Shown: positions 1 to 8,137 of the stretch, piece by piece
Numbering within the stretch: position 1 is the first letter of the stretch
Layout: every line of letters starts with the position of its first letter
From: Phoronis ovalis
Taxonomy: Eukaryota > Phoronida > Phoronidae
Assembly (NCBI GenBank): GCA_028565635.1
Contig: JAOXYB010060934.1
Location: 1 to 10,702 of the forward strand
Length of the DNA: 10,702 nt
Reading direction: 5' to 3'
The notes under the pieces: model-generated
The model's input: the letters and a program-made list of their open reading frames with translations, nothing else
What the model was told of the DNA's origin: nothing
Databases searched by the model: none
Program-made: the position numbers and the translations under genes

Positions 1-14
1 GCGCTTAAATACAT

Positions 15-151
15 CATTTAGTGGTGTTGATGTGGGGAATTAGATCTGTTCCCCATTACCAGCTGGATGAACTTTTTTAGGTTTGCCAGCCAGCCAGACT
101 CGTCTGGGGAACAGATATTATGGGGAACAGACTCGATGGGTGCTTCCGATC
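15..151. repeat. Hairpin module, copy 1 (TGGGGAACAG motif)
   Basis: This stretch carries one inverted and two direct copies of TGGGGAACAG. CTGTTCCCCA is at 46-55, and TGGGGAACAG is at 105-114 and again at 121-130. Positions 44-55 and 105-116 form a perfect 12-bp stem around a 49-nt loop. The end, GGTGCTTCCGAT up to about 150, directly abuts the minisatellite. The same module, without about 45 bp in the loop, recurs at 3000-3094 in the same orientation, and similarity starts at CATTTAGT (15) against CATTTGGT (3000). Copy 1 may continue beyond the left edge of the window. It could be the end of a Helitron-like or other non-autonomous element, or a duplicated transcript end. The repeat is seen directly; its identity is inference. 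Confidence 0.7.
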
Positions 152-153
152 TA

Positions 154-695
154 TATGTGGCCTATTACATTGCATCAAGGTTTTTGCACTCTATCTAATC
201 ATTTATCTATATTTGGCTTGATACATTGCGCCAAGGTTTTTGCATGCTGTCTACTTTGTAATTGTATGTGGCCTATTACATTGCGCCAAGGTTTTTGCAT
301 TCTATCTAATCATTTATCTGTATGTGGCTTCATACATTTTGCATGTTGTCTTCTTTGTAACTGTATGTGGCTATTACATTGCGCCAAGATTTTTGCATTC
401 TATCTAATTGTGTATCTGTATGTGGCTTTATACATTACACCAAGGTTTTTGCATGTTGTCTTCTTTGTAACTGTATGTGCCTGTTACATTGCGCCTAGGT
501 TTTTGCACGCTGTCTAATTGTGTATCTATCTGTGGCTTTTACATTGCGCCAAGGTTTTTGCATGCTGTCTACTTTGTAACTGTATGTGGCCTATTAAATT
601 GCACTCTGTCTAAGCATTTATCTGTATTTGGCTTTATACAATGCGCCAAGGTTTTTAAATGTTGTCTTCTTAGTAACTGTATGTGGCCTAGTCTT
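154..695. repeat. Dimeric minisatellite, ~110-bp higher-order unit
   Basis: Ten full ~55-bp subunits plus a partial one run head to tail. They start at 154, 210, 265, 321, 364, 419, 474, 529, 583, 625 and 680. Two subunit types alternate. Type A reads TATGTGGCCTATTACATTGC and ends in a TCTAAT(C/T) segment. Type B has TGGCTTTATACATTG and ends in TCTTCTTTGTAACTG. The core GCGCCAAGGTTTTTGCA is shared by both. Dimer lengths are 111, 99, 110, 109 and 97 bp; the short ones lack the GCGCCAAGGTTT core in one subunit. Long open frames cross the array in two registers only because the repeat lacks stops. The unit lengths do not preserve a frame, so I do not call it coding. The motif occurs nowhere else in the window as an array. 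Confidence 0.92.
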
Positions 696-715
696 GCTCT
701 CCTAGCCATGAATAA

Positions 716-785
716 TGTACTTATATAATAATAATATAATGTGTGATGTAATAATATAAATATATATTATACTGCAATATATTTA
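716..785. repeat. AT-rich low-complexity tract
   Basis: ATA/TAA-type simple sequence follows the minisatellite, with runs such as ATAATAATAATATAAT. The next 345 bp (786-1130) contain nothing I can assign. A 62-codon minus-strand frame at 767-955 has no splice or composition support. Confidence 0.6.
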
Positions 786-1130
786 AACATATATCTGAAG
801 ATAATGTGCGTTATCGTTTTAGTTGCTGACACTGAGAAAGATGTTAGTGAAATGGATAGATGGGAACTAGCATATTTTTGCCGAATTAATGTCAGGTGAA
901 AGAGTTGACAGCGATATGCCTTTATGAGGAGGCTAGCAGCTTTCAGGTCAAACACAATCTGGACAAGAGATTCAAGATCAATATTGCAGTTTTATACAAG
1001 TCCTTTATAAAAGACTAGTATAAAACTATTATAATGATAGAAGTTGCCTGCTATAGGAAGTTGAGACAGAATACATACGATAGGTTGAGTTGACTCGAAA
1101 ATATTATACCTTAAGTTATACCTTATTGTT

Positions 1131-1516
1131 AATAAATCCTTACTGGGAAAAAAATGATTTTTGAACTTTAATTTTCAAAAAAATGTAAGTCAAAAACCCT
1201 TGCACCAACAAAGCTGAAACTGTGCAAAGATTATCTTTATATGTAGATCTACATAACAGTAACTTGAATTTTTAAAATTTTGTTTCACTTAAAAGTTATG
1301 AATTTTCAAATTTAAAGGTCAAGATTTTGCTGATTTTGATCTGACTTTTGAACAAAGCTACATTTTTAAAATCTGAGACACCCTTTTGTAGACGCATGTG
1401 TATAGCTCATTTATGCAAAGTTTCAAGTAAGTAGATGAAAGGGATTTTAACTTATATTTTTTGAAAATTAAAAGTCAAGGAACACAATTTCCCCCCCCCC
1501 CAAAATAACCTTTATT
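1131..1516. mobile_element. Palindromic fold-back (MITE-like) element
   Basis: Reading in from both ends gives matching arms along nearly the whole length. AATAAA at 1131-1136 pairs with TTTATT at 1511-1516. GGG at 1145 pairs with the C11 run at 1491-1501. The 1153-1195 segment pairs with 1445-1487 through TTTTTGAAAATTAAA. GAAACT (1216) pairs with AGTTTC (1419), TCTACA (1248) with TGTAGA (1387), and AAAAGT (1291) with ACTTTT (1344). The inner pairs all share a centre at about 1320. The arms have diverged by substitutions and small indels. There is no coding capacity. A full-length palindrome of about 385 bp fits a non-autonomous fold-back DNA transposon. I could not define a clean target-site duplication, so the family and exact ends are uncertain. 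Confidence 0.72.
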
Positions 1517-1659
1517 GGCCTATTTAACCTGATGATTGATAAACTTTAGAGTATTAACTTTTTAAAAGTGTAACTTTCCTATGCCTATCTCTTCATTTTG
1601 ATTACTAAAACATAAGTTGAAATGTATATACATCTCTTTGTAGCTAGAGACCATAATCA

Positions 1660-2640
1660 GTTCGCAACTTTGTGAAACCTGCCTATTTAATTGATCTAAA
1701 CATTGCCTCATAAATCAACTCAAAAGTGCAATAGATTTTTGCCGATAAACATTATGGTTTTGTTTTCTGTTTCTTTGATTCGATTTTTCAGGCATTTTTT
1801 GAACCATTCAAAGAATCAATTAGAGCAATTATTGAAGTGTAATTGTTTACTATATTAAAAGGTTGCACTAAATTTTTAATCCAAGTTAATCTGCGATATG
1901 GTGATGTAAAACCTTGCCTGTGGATTTGTCTAAAAGTTGACTCAGAAATCAAATTAAAAGTCAAGTAGATGAGAACCAATAAATATATAATTATTTGTTT
2001 TCTCCATTTGTTTTCAATTTTACCCTTGAGGCAGCTTTTGGACAATTTAAAAAATATTTAGTAAATTGAAGCCTACTTTAAAAAAATGTTAAAGCTTGGT
2101 ATACTGATGTTAAAGTATTGCAGTAACACCTTGTCTGTTGCCTTAAAACTCAAATCAGAAGTGTATGGCTTTGTAATATTCCTGATTCCTTACTATCTTA
2201 CCATATAATTTGATTTTTAGGGCAACTGTTGGACTTTTCAAAAAACTACTATTTCTACGGTTTTATTATTTAACTCTGATATATATACTGATTTGTTTTC
2301 AAATTTTGTTATTTTATCTGTGTCTTCTAGTAAGTTTTATTTGCATTTGGGAAAAGTAGCTGTTGATTTTTAAGTAAATGAACTAAATGATTCTCTATTC
2401 ATTTGTTTGCTTCTTTTCATCCAAGTATCATATATTAAATTAAAACTTTTTATTTAACAGCTAGGGTATCTTATGATATAAAAATATTGCAATACATTTT
2501 GCAAGTGGATATGTCTGCAAGTTACCTCAAAAATCAAATCAAACTGTGCCAATAAATATGGTGCTAATTAATTTGCGCTTTGATTTGAGTTTTAGTAATG
2601 TAAATTTTGGACCATTCAAATAATAAGTTTTAGCATTGAT
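1660..2640. repeat. Decayed ~200-230-bp tandem units with exon-like cores
   Basis: Two anchor motifs recur in the same order about four times. Anchor 1, like CTCAAAAATCAAATCAAA, is at 1707, 1941, 2142 and 2526. Anchor 2, like TTTTGGACCATTCAAA, is at 1799, 2036, 2228 and 2605. Anchor 1 spacing is 234, 201 and 384 bp, so a unit between 2260 and 2480 has probably decayed beyond recognition. Before each anchor 2 lies an acceptor-like run ending in AG: at 1791, 2030, 2220 and 2596. The following frames read A-F-F-E-P-F-K, A-A-F-G-Q-F-K-K, A-T-V-G-L-F-K-K and V-N-F-G-P-F-K. Stops soon follow in some units and good donors are mostly missing. This may be serially duplicated intron-exon sequence of a dead or neighbouring gene, or simply a satellite. 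Confidence 0.55.
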
Positions 2641-2788
2641 ATACTAATTAGAAGTATTTAATATTATATTATATTAAAGGGGTTATAATAGCTGCTGTGT
2701 ATTTTTAGTTGTACACAGTCAGTGTTATTTGTATTAATGAATAGTATATAACTGATGTTTTTCAATAAACTGACTATCTCTCTTGTAG

Positions 2789-2957
2789 TGCCACACAAAT
2801 AGTTAGCAACTTTACTGCATATGTCAATCAACGGTATGAAACTTTAAGATCTGATAATGCTATTTGTATGATTATGCCTCTGTTTTGTATTTGTGTAACA
2901 GCAAAGGCACATCTAGCAGAAGCACCCAATGAGGATATTTTTTATGGCTTTATGTAG
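2789..2957 (+). CDS. Possible last coding exon of an unidentified gene
   Basis: A convincing acceptor stands at 2764-2788: a CTGAC branch-like sequence, a pyrimidine run and TAG. The sequence after it is open for 55 codons, from GCC at 2790 to TAG at 2955-2957. It includes segments such as FTAYVNQRYETLRSDNA and ends AEAPNEDIFYGFM. The first base, T2789, would complete a split codon. A second good acceptor (TTTGTGTAACAG, ending at 2901) lies inside the same frame, so the true last exon may start at 2902 and hold only the final ~18 codons. The hydrophobic stretch between would then be intron. An AATAAA follows at 3116. I recognise no family. By my rough estimate, 55 open codons could arise by chance in DNA this AT-rich, so support rests on the splice-like context. 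Any earlier exons would lie upstream, possibly outside the window. Confidence 0.3.
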
Positions 2958-2999
2958 CATACCAACATATTTTTTTATATGTTTTATGCTTAGATAAAA

Positions 3000-3094
3000 C
3001 ATTTGGTAATGTAGCTTGGAAGGCCATCTCTGTTCCCCACTCACCAGCAAGCTGAATGTTATGGGGAACAGAGTCGGTGGGTGCTTCCGATATA
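3000..3094. repeat. Hairpin module, copy 2 (TGGGGAACAG motif)
   Basis: This is the second copy of the module at 15-151, in the same orientation, with near identity across TTATGGGGAACAGAGTCGGT and GGGTGCTTCCGAT. CTCTGTTCCCCA (3028-3039) and TGGGGAACAGAG (3062-3073) make a perfect 12-bp stem around a 22-nt loop. Unlike copy 1, it has a single right-hand TGGGGAACAG and is not followed by the minisatellite. If the upstream exon candidate is real, this module would sit in its 3' untranslated region. Confidence 0.7.
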
Positions 3095-3115
3095 GTTACC
3101 TAATATTATTTTGTA

Positions 3116-3121
3116 AATAAA
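3116..3121 (+). promoter_or_regulatory. Poly(A) signal AATAAA
   Basis: AATAAA lies about 160 bp past the stop of the candidate exon at 2789-2957. A T- and TG-containing stretch (TTTATTTATTTGTGTC) lies 35-55 bp downstream, as expected of a cleavage region. The hexamer is common by chance in AT-rich DNA, so it counts only together with that exon. Confidence 0.3.
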
Positions 3122-3314
3122 CATATATTATATATCTGTATATACAATCTGTATTGCATTTATTTATTTGTGTCAATATATCAAACAGTCTTATATGACG
3201 TATGCTTTAACGCAGGACCTAATGTAGCTATAATGTTTCATCACATCAATTTCGTTACTGACTTTTAGCCATTTCCGTTCATTTATTGAAAGGGATTCTA
3301 CCATTTTCACTCGA

Positions 3315-3693
3315 GAAACGTTTAGAAATCCTCTTTATACAAAGATATTAATTAATCTATTTATCTATTATACTTGTTTGACCCAGTTTCCGGTCAGGAA
3401 ACGCACGTATACCCCTGTAATAATACCGACTAGTTCAAAGAGATTAATTAAGTTTCCACCTAATTTCACACCCCCACCAAAAATACCTCTAGTACCCCCG
3501 GGATTTCTGTGAGTTTCTAGACCGTTTCTAACTTGTTTACCCTGCGTTTCCCAACACGAGAAACACTTGGACACAAGTGGTCCGTTTACGGTGCCGGTTG
3601 CACAGATGTTTCTAGGGCTGGGAAACTTTGTGTTTCAAGCTCTCAGAGAAACAAGTAAAAACGTTAAATATCCAGAACATTTCCTGCAGTTTC
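3315..3693. other. Cluster of GAAAC/GTTTC pentamers
   Basis: Within about 380 bp there are five GAAAC (3315, 3398, 3560, 3622, 3648) and eight GTTTC (3386, 3452, 3513, 3524, 3546, 3608, 3632, 3689). About one would be expected by chance. Several form short inverted pairs: GTTTCC-5-GGAAAC at 3386-3402, and GGAAAC-5-GTTTC at 3621-3636. The block is richer in G+C than its flanks. Weak open frames run on both strands (3368-3574 minus, 3567-3755 plus), but neither has family features, and each starts or stops without splice support. It could be a transcription-factor site cluster or a decayed repeat. Confidence 0.45.
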
Positions 3694-3846
3694 TACTCGA
3701 TAAACAGAGCTTTTCACCCAGTGTGAGATTTCCTGCCGTAGAAGTTAAGTTTTAATTCGAATCACAGTATGAAAGCTTACGATTAATACACTGACTATTA
3801 GCTGAACATTCATCTCGTGACACGTGCCTTTAAGTACATATGTATT

Positions 3847-3867
3847 ATTTCATAATAATTATGAAAT
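3847..3867. repeat. Short AT hairpin
   Basis: ATTTCATAA and TTATGAAAT are perfect 9-bp arms around a 3-nt loop. This is simple AT-rich symmetry with no neighbouring gene. The rest of 3760-4360 holds nothing I can assign; the minus-strand frame at 3949-4137 has no supporting features. Confidence 0.5.
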
Positions 3868-4364
3868 TTAAACATTAAATTCTATTACTGATTTATTCAC
3901 TAATAGTGCAAATAGAAATATTCAAAGAATTCGGATCTGTTTATCACGTTACATCTGTAACAGGAAATACGATATCATTGAATTGCAATCAGTATAATGA
4001 TGACTGCTAGCAAGGGCAATTTTGAATCTTATCCCCAGAAACAGATTAAAAAACAAATTCGACATAAGTCTAAACGTACGTGCTTTTCTTGTGATGAGCA
4101 TTCGCGGAGTATATGAAGAATCTTTTATAAAAAACATCGCTTGCTTCTTGCTTCCGTGAATAATTCAGAAAAATCGTTTGAAATGTTTAGGAATCTTCAC
4201 CTAGGCCGATAATCATGGGGGAAAAGTAGTGGAAACAAAAAAAAAAATCGTTAAAAGTCGAGATATTTTTATCATACTTGCAATTTAGATTTGTTTAGAA
4301 TTAATCTGACTGGTTCTCACTTCACGTGGAATCTGGTTCTGAGTCTGAATCAGGGACCTGTGGT

Positions 4365-4559
4365 GTTGTCGGAAACATTGTGAAGTTACAATTCCGTAAA
4401 TCATGTCTAGTTTCATATATCCTAGCTTATGTGAAGTAATTAATGCGTTGTCAGAAAAAATGTTACTTTCCGACTCCTGTAAAGTATCCTTACATAGTTA
4501 CGGAATCGTAAGAAAGTACGGAAATCATAAGTATTTACGAAGTCGTAACTTCCGACAAC
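4365..4559. repeat. Inverted-repeat (fold-back) element, ~195 bp
   Basis: GTTGTCGGAA at 4365-4374 is matched by its reverse complement at 4550-4559. If a 10-bp insertion (ACATTGTGAA, 4375-4384) is allowed in the left arm, the match extends through GTTAC, then AATTC against GACTTC, and CGTAAAT, giving arms of about 30 bp. Similarity may continue outward into GGGACC/GGGGCC. The interior is rich in TACGGAA and CGTAA pieces. The block has few stops, so short open frames overlap on both strands (4403-4663 plus; 4525-4752 minus). None has a recognisable domain. Probably a small non-autonomous element. Confidence 0.45.
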
Positions 4560-4759
4560 GGGCCCCCGCCATTTGCTTTGTTCCATATTTGAGTATACTT
4601 GCGTCATTTAAACTGTGTTTCCTGCTCATATCTTTTAGCACATGTTGGATGATTGCACTGTAGACGTTGCACCGATAACGTAATAGTCGTGATTTGGCGC
4701 GGGGATTATAATGAACTCTAAAGGATTCGTATAATGTTTTGGTTATAACCACTGGAGTT

Positions 4760-6060
4760 GATGGATAGATTAAAAGAGGAGTTTTAAATTAATACCATAT
4801 ATCTCTCAAAGTAATACTATATGCTAAACACTATCTAGTGGATTAAATCTACATAACAAATTAGTAACACAAGTTCTTAATTAAATTTCACGAACACGAC
4901 AGGTGCTGTTTCCACTATCAATGTATAGTGAAGTTATAAAGGTCTCATTTCCATAAAATTATTATTTTTATGATACATACACGAAAAATTTGACAAATTA
5001 AAACAAACAGCTTTTATTGCATAAATTTCAGTAACGCGGCAAAATATTGTTTTTTATAAATGAGACATTTAACTTGTGGCAACACTGAGTAAAAGCGAAA
5101 GTCCTATCGATATCAGCCATGTTTACTCTTTCCTGTGGTGATAATTGACAAGTATCATTATGTTATTATACCTGCTTTGTGAACTGGGTTACTTGAATGC
5201 AGGATTAAGTTGCACTGAGGGACAACTGCTAGACTTTTCCCAAACATAAGAATGTAAACATAACAGTATCACAACAGATTTCTAATTAACTGGTTGAAAT
5301 TACAATGTTTACTTTTGCACTAATCTACATTTTTGAGTAATTTACTGTGGTTTGAGTGTAAATAAATATTGAAATATTTTAACTTCGAGTTCTTTATATT
5401 CTATTGAAAGTGTGCAAAAGAAGTATTTTTGCTCATATACTGTCAAGTTGTAGATCGTTTCAAAACCTTTCCCATGGTATCACATATCTAAAATGTTTTA
5501 CATCAAGTATCCTCGAAATTTAGCATATAAATATCGTCAATAATCTTTGAGTTATTTATTTATGTTTAAAAAATGAGTGGCTTTTATTGTCTTAAAAAAC
5601 TAAATTGATGATACAACCAAAAATCCTGGTGGGATTTAAATATGGTTCATAACGAAGTATGGGAATGCCGTTTACTTGTTAAAAAATGCCGAGAAAAATG
5701 TAGTTGTCAGACACGAATTTAGTTTTGTTGCTTTTTCTTCCAAGGACACTATTTAAAGTTCATAATTTGTACACACAAGTCTGAAATTACTGTTGTATAA
5801 TGGTCTTAATGTTAATATTTCAAAAACATTTATTTTGTATATAAACTTGTAACATTAACGGTTTTCACGAATTTTTATTTAAAAAAAACGTAGCAGGATT
5901 GTAGCTTAGTAAGGGTGGGGACGACTTGTATTCATTTGGGTATATACCTTTTGCATTGATATAAGGGTCACGGCCAGATGAATAGTACTAAAACTTATTT
6001 TCTGCCATACCTTTACCAGAATATTAAACTTCAGTAATTAAATCATTGCATATAAATAGA
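4760..6060. other. AT-rich non-coding stretch
   Basis: I see no gene, tRNA-like element or repeat array in these 1.3 kb. The only marked motif is TATCGATA at 5105-5112, just before GCCATG (5116). It sits about 26 bp after GGCAACACTG, which vaguely resembles insect core-promoter elements. TATCGATA is the insect DREF-binding consensus. Alone it is weak evidence, and the ATG that follows opens only nine codons. Confidence 0.4.
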
Positions 6061-6084
6061 ATATATTTGTTTTGTAGTTTTTGC

Positions 6085-6157
6085 TGCGCATGCGCATTCC
6101 CAACTTTATTCGCCTCTGACATCACAGTACATTCCGGAGACATTCATACTAGTGCAG
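6085..6157 (+). promoter_or_regulatory. Possible promoter: NRF-1 palindrome, CRE-like site, donor
   Basis: TGCGCATGCGCA at 6085-6096 is a perfect 12-bp palindrome and an exact match to the NRF-1 (alpha-Pal) consensus. It is also a rare CpG-containing island in AT-rich DNA. TGACATCA at 6117-6124 differs from the cAMP response element by one base. GTGCAG|GTAAAA at 6152-6163 is a fair splice donor. Together they could mark a promoter with a short untranslated first exon ending at 6157 on the plus strand. No downstream coding exon was found to confirm this. Confidence 0.25.
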
Positions 6158-6434
6158 GTAAAATCAATGAAGTGAGCCACTTCTCATAATCTTGTTACAC
6201 TTTATTCTTTTAAGATGCTTGAAGATGCACTTAAATGGAAAGTTTACTTCCTGTCAGTGAAACTGTGTAACATTCTTATCAATTTATATTCAACAGTATA
6301 CCCACTTGATATAGTCAACATATGACAGCATATACAAATATACTTTACAAACTCTTTATTCTGACGAAATTATAGATTTAATTCAAATATTCGTTGATAT
6401 TTAAATGTATACTATTCTTAATTCCCCAAGCTTA

Positions 6435-6469
6435 CAAATTGCAATTCGAAATTTCGAAATTACAATTTG
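6435..6469. repeat. 35-bp near-perfect palindrome
   Basis: CAAATTG (6435-6441) and CAATTTG (6463-6469) flank a perfect inner palindrome TTCGAAATTTCGAA at 6445-6458. The whole is almost self-complementary. It has two TTCGAA sites and no associated gene. Confidence 0.6.
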
Positions 6470-6479
6470 ATACCTTGAA

Positions 6480-7200
6480 AATAAAAATCACTTATAATTA
6501 AAGTAAAAAGATTACGCATATGAGCATATGACTGTGTCGTCTTATATATAACCCTTACAGTGTGTTGAAAAAAACCCAATAATTTCGATAGGAACAGTTG
6601 GTGATTTTAATGATTTTTATTTCCAATAAAATTTGTAATCATAACATTTTTGTTAAAAACCTAAAACATACGAGCGGAAGCACACTACCAGATATAATAA
6701 AATAAACACGAACTGTTTCAGGAAGAAAATAGACCTCTTTCATGGCTATTCCATTACTTGATAAACTCCCTATTTCATGTCTTTATGATGTAGGTGCAAA
6801 GTAGCAATCAATTACACTACAAATAAAAGTTTATCTGACTATAAAAAATCAGGAAATAAAATTACAGAAAATATATTGAGAACACGTAGTATACTATATT
6901 ATGCCTCATATCAAAAGAAAAAAAAAATCTATAAACATAACATTCAAGATTTGTATTAATTTCTGTTGAATGTATGCTTAGTCTACATGTACAGTATTAG
7001 GGGGGGGGACTGGAACAGCCATGTACGGGAAAGGTCTTTCCTAATATGAAAAATATGTCCACAACATCAAACATGTCCTCACTCAGAACAAATGGCAATG
7101 AACTATTATATCTAGCATCTAATAAATATATACAAAATATTTTACACAAGCATGGGCCGGGATGGAAAGTTACCTTGCAACTAAAAGAAGTTTGACTAAA
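6480..7200. other. AT-rich non-coding stretch
   Basis: Nothing here supports a gene. There is a CATATG-AG-CATATG pair near 6517-6530, an A-run near 6918-6927 and a G8 run near 7000-7007. A short acceptor-plus-ATG arrangement at 6710-6802 opens only about 20 codons and I do not annotate it. Confidence 0.4.
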
Positions 7201-7204
7201 CTGG

Positions 7205-7240
7205 ATGGTAGTGGTGATGGTGATACTGTGGGTGGTGGTC
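7205..7240. repeat. GGT/GAT simple repeat
   Basis: This is a degenerate trinucleotide run built on GGT, GAT and GTG. It makes a 50-codon open frame (7162-7314, plus) appear glycine/aspartate-rich, but there is no splice or family support for that frame. Confidence 0.5.
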
Positions 7241-7296
7241 GCCGTTACAATTATTGGTCGATTCTAACTAACGAAAATATCTTAATTCGGTTTTCC

Positions 7297-7437
7297 CCCC
7301 TTTTGTTATCTTGACAAACATAACATGATTAACTTAATCATGTTACTCAAGCTGACAAAAAGGATAGGAATTATATATTGATTAATAGACTATTCTTTCT
7401 ACCCCTTTTGTTATCTTGACTAATATGATTAAGTTAA
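7297..7437. repeat. Direct repeat pair with central palindrome
   Basis: CCCCTTTTGTTATCTTGAC occurs at 7297-7315 and again at 7402-7420, 105 bp apart. Each copy is followed within 4-9 bp by ATGATTAA(C/G)TTAAT. The first copy continues into a perfect 11-bp-arm palindrome, AACATGATTAA-C-TTAATCATGTT, at 7322-7344. The duplicated segment is about 35 bp. It looks like a decayed small repeat or the subterminal part of a transposon. Confidence 0.6.
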
Positions 7438-7961
7438 TGAACGCCTGCTGATGGGCAGATATGGCAAACTATAAAGGTCCGTGCCACTTTTATCCTTACA
7501 TACATATATAATGAATACGGATATGTGCCGCCCAAATGGGGGGGGTCACCTTTTCCCCCAACAGCAAGAAATATCTAACAATGGTTCAATTTTTAAGAAG
7601 TATCGATAGGTCAGCACAGTATTTTCAACATTGGCTTATTTATACTAAGCGAAAACCATAGAAATATGTCCTTTTTTGAGACATAACCCGCCTAAGCTAA
7701 AAAGGATCAATTTAGGAGAACAAAATCCTTAAAAAAGGTTGGTTGCTCTGAATTTATGCGACACCGCAAGGGTGGCACACTCCCATCTTGAAAGAAGGCC
7801 AGTATTCTGGCTCACGGGGTTTGACCGCAGACACCTTGTAACACGACTTTTAGGATTTTTCAAAATATACCTGTAAAAAGTTAAAAATGTAATTTTACAA
7901 TTTCACTACCGGTTTACATGACTTTCACAGCAGCACGTGAATACCAATGCACGAGGGATCC

Positions 7962-8033
7962 AATTATAACTTTCAAAGCAATCCATCATAACTTTCAAAG
8001 CGGTTCATTATAACTTTACGTAATCCATTATAC
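7962..8033. repeat. ~22-bp short tandem repeat, three copies
   Basis: TATAACTTTCAAAGC appears with a 22-bp period (7964 and 7986 regions). A decayed third copy, TATAACTTTACG, is separated by linkers like AATCCAT(C/T)A. The array is too short and diverged for a satellite. The stretch upstream (7440-7960) is somewhat less AT-rich but contains no gene I can support. Confidence 0.55.
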
Positions 8034-8137
8034 TGAGGATTCTCACAGGCCGACATGTGATGCAATTTAGCGAATCTGATTATGTAAGAGACACAAGAGG
8101 TATAATATAAAGCATTATAGACTGCTACTTTGATTCT

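Noticed and set aside
83-728. Two long plus-strand open frames (144 and 83 codons)
   Set aside because: Both lie in or run across the minisatellite in different registers. Dimer lengths of 97-111 bp do not keep a frame, and the openness reflects a stop-poor repeat.
3368-3755. Minus (68-codon) and plus (62-codon) frames in the GAAAC/GTTTC block
   Set aside because: Lengths are expected by chance, peptides show no family features and splice signals are absent.
4403-4752. Overlapping open frames on both strands
   Set aside because: They lie partly in the fold-back element and look like products of a stop-poor, CpG-richer block. No domain was recognised on either strand.
6710-6802. Acceptor TTTCAG followed by ATG and about 20 open codons
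   Set aside because: The frame is too short, ends in TAG near a poor donor, and has no partner exon.
7162-7314. 50-codon Gly/Asp-rich frame on the plus strand
   Set aside because: Its composition comes from a GGT/GAT simple repeat; there is no splice signal, poly(A) signal or family match.
7740-7875. Minus-strand frame of about 30 codons ending CHPCGVA, behind a possible acceptor near 7874
   Set aside because: The frame has a TAA shortly after the acceptor, and no domain or partner exon. It cannot extend the peptide gene, which ends at about 9020.
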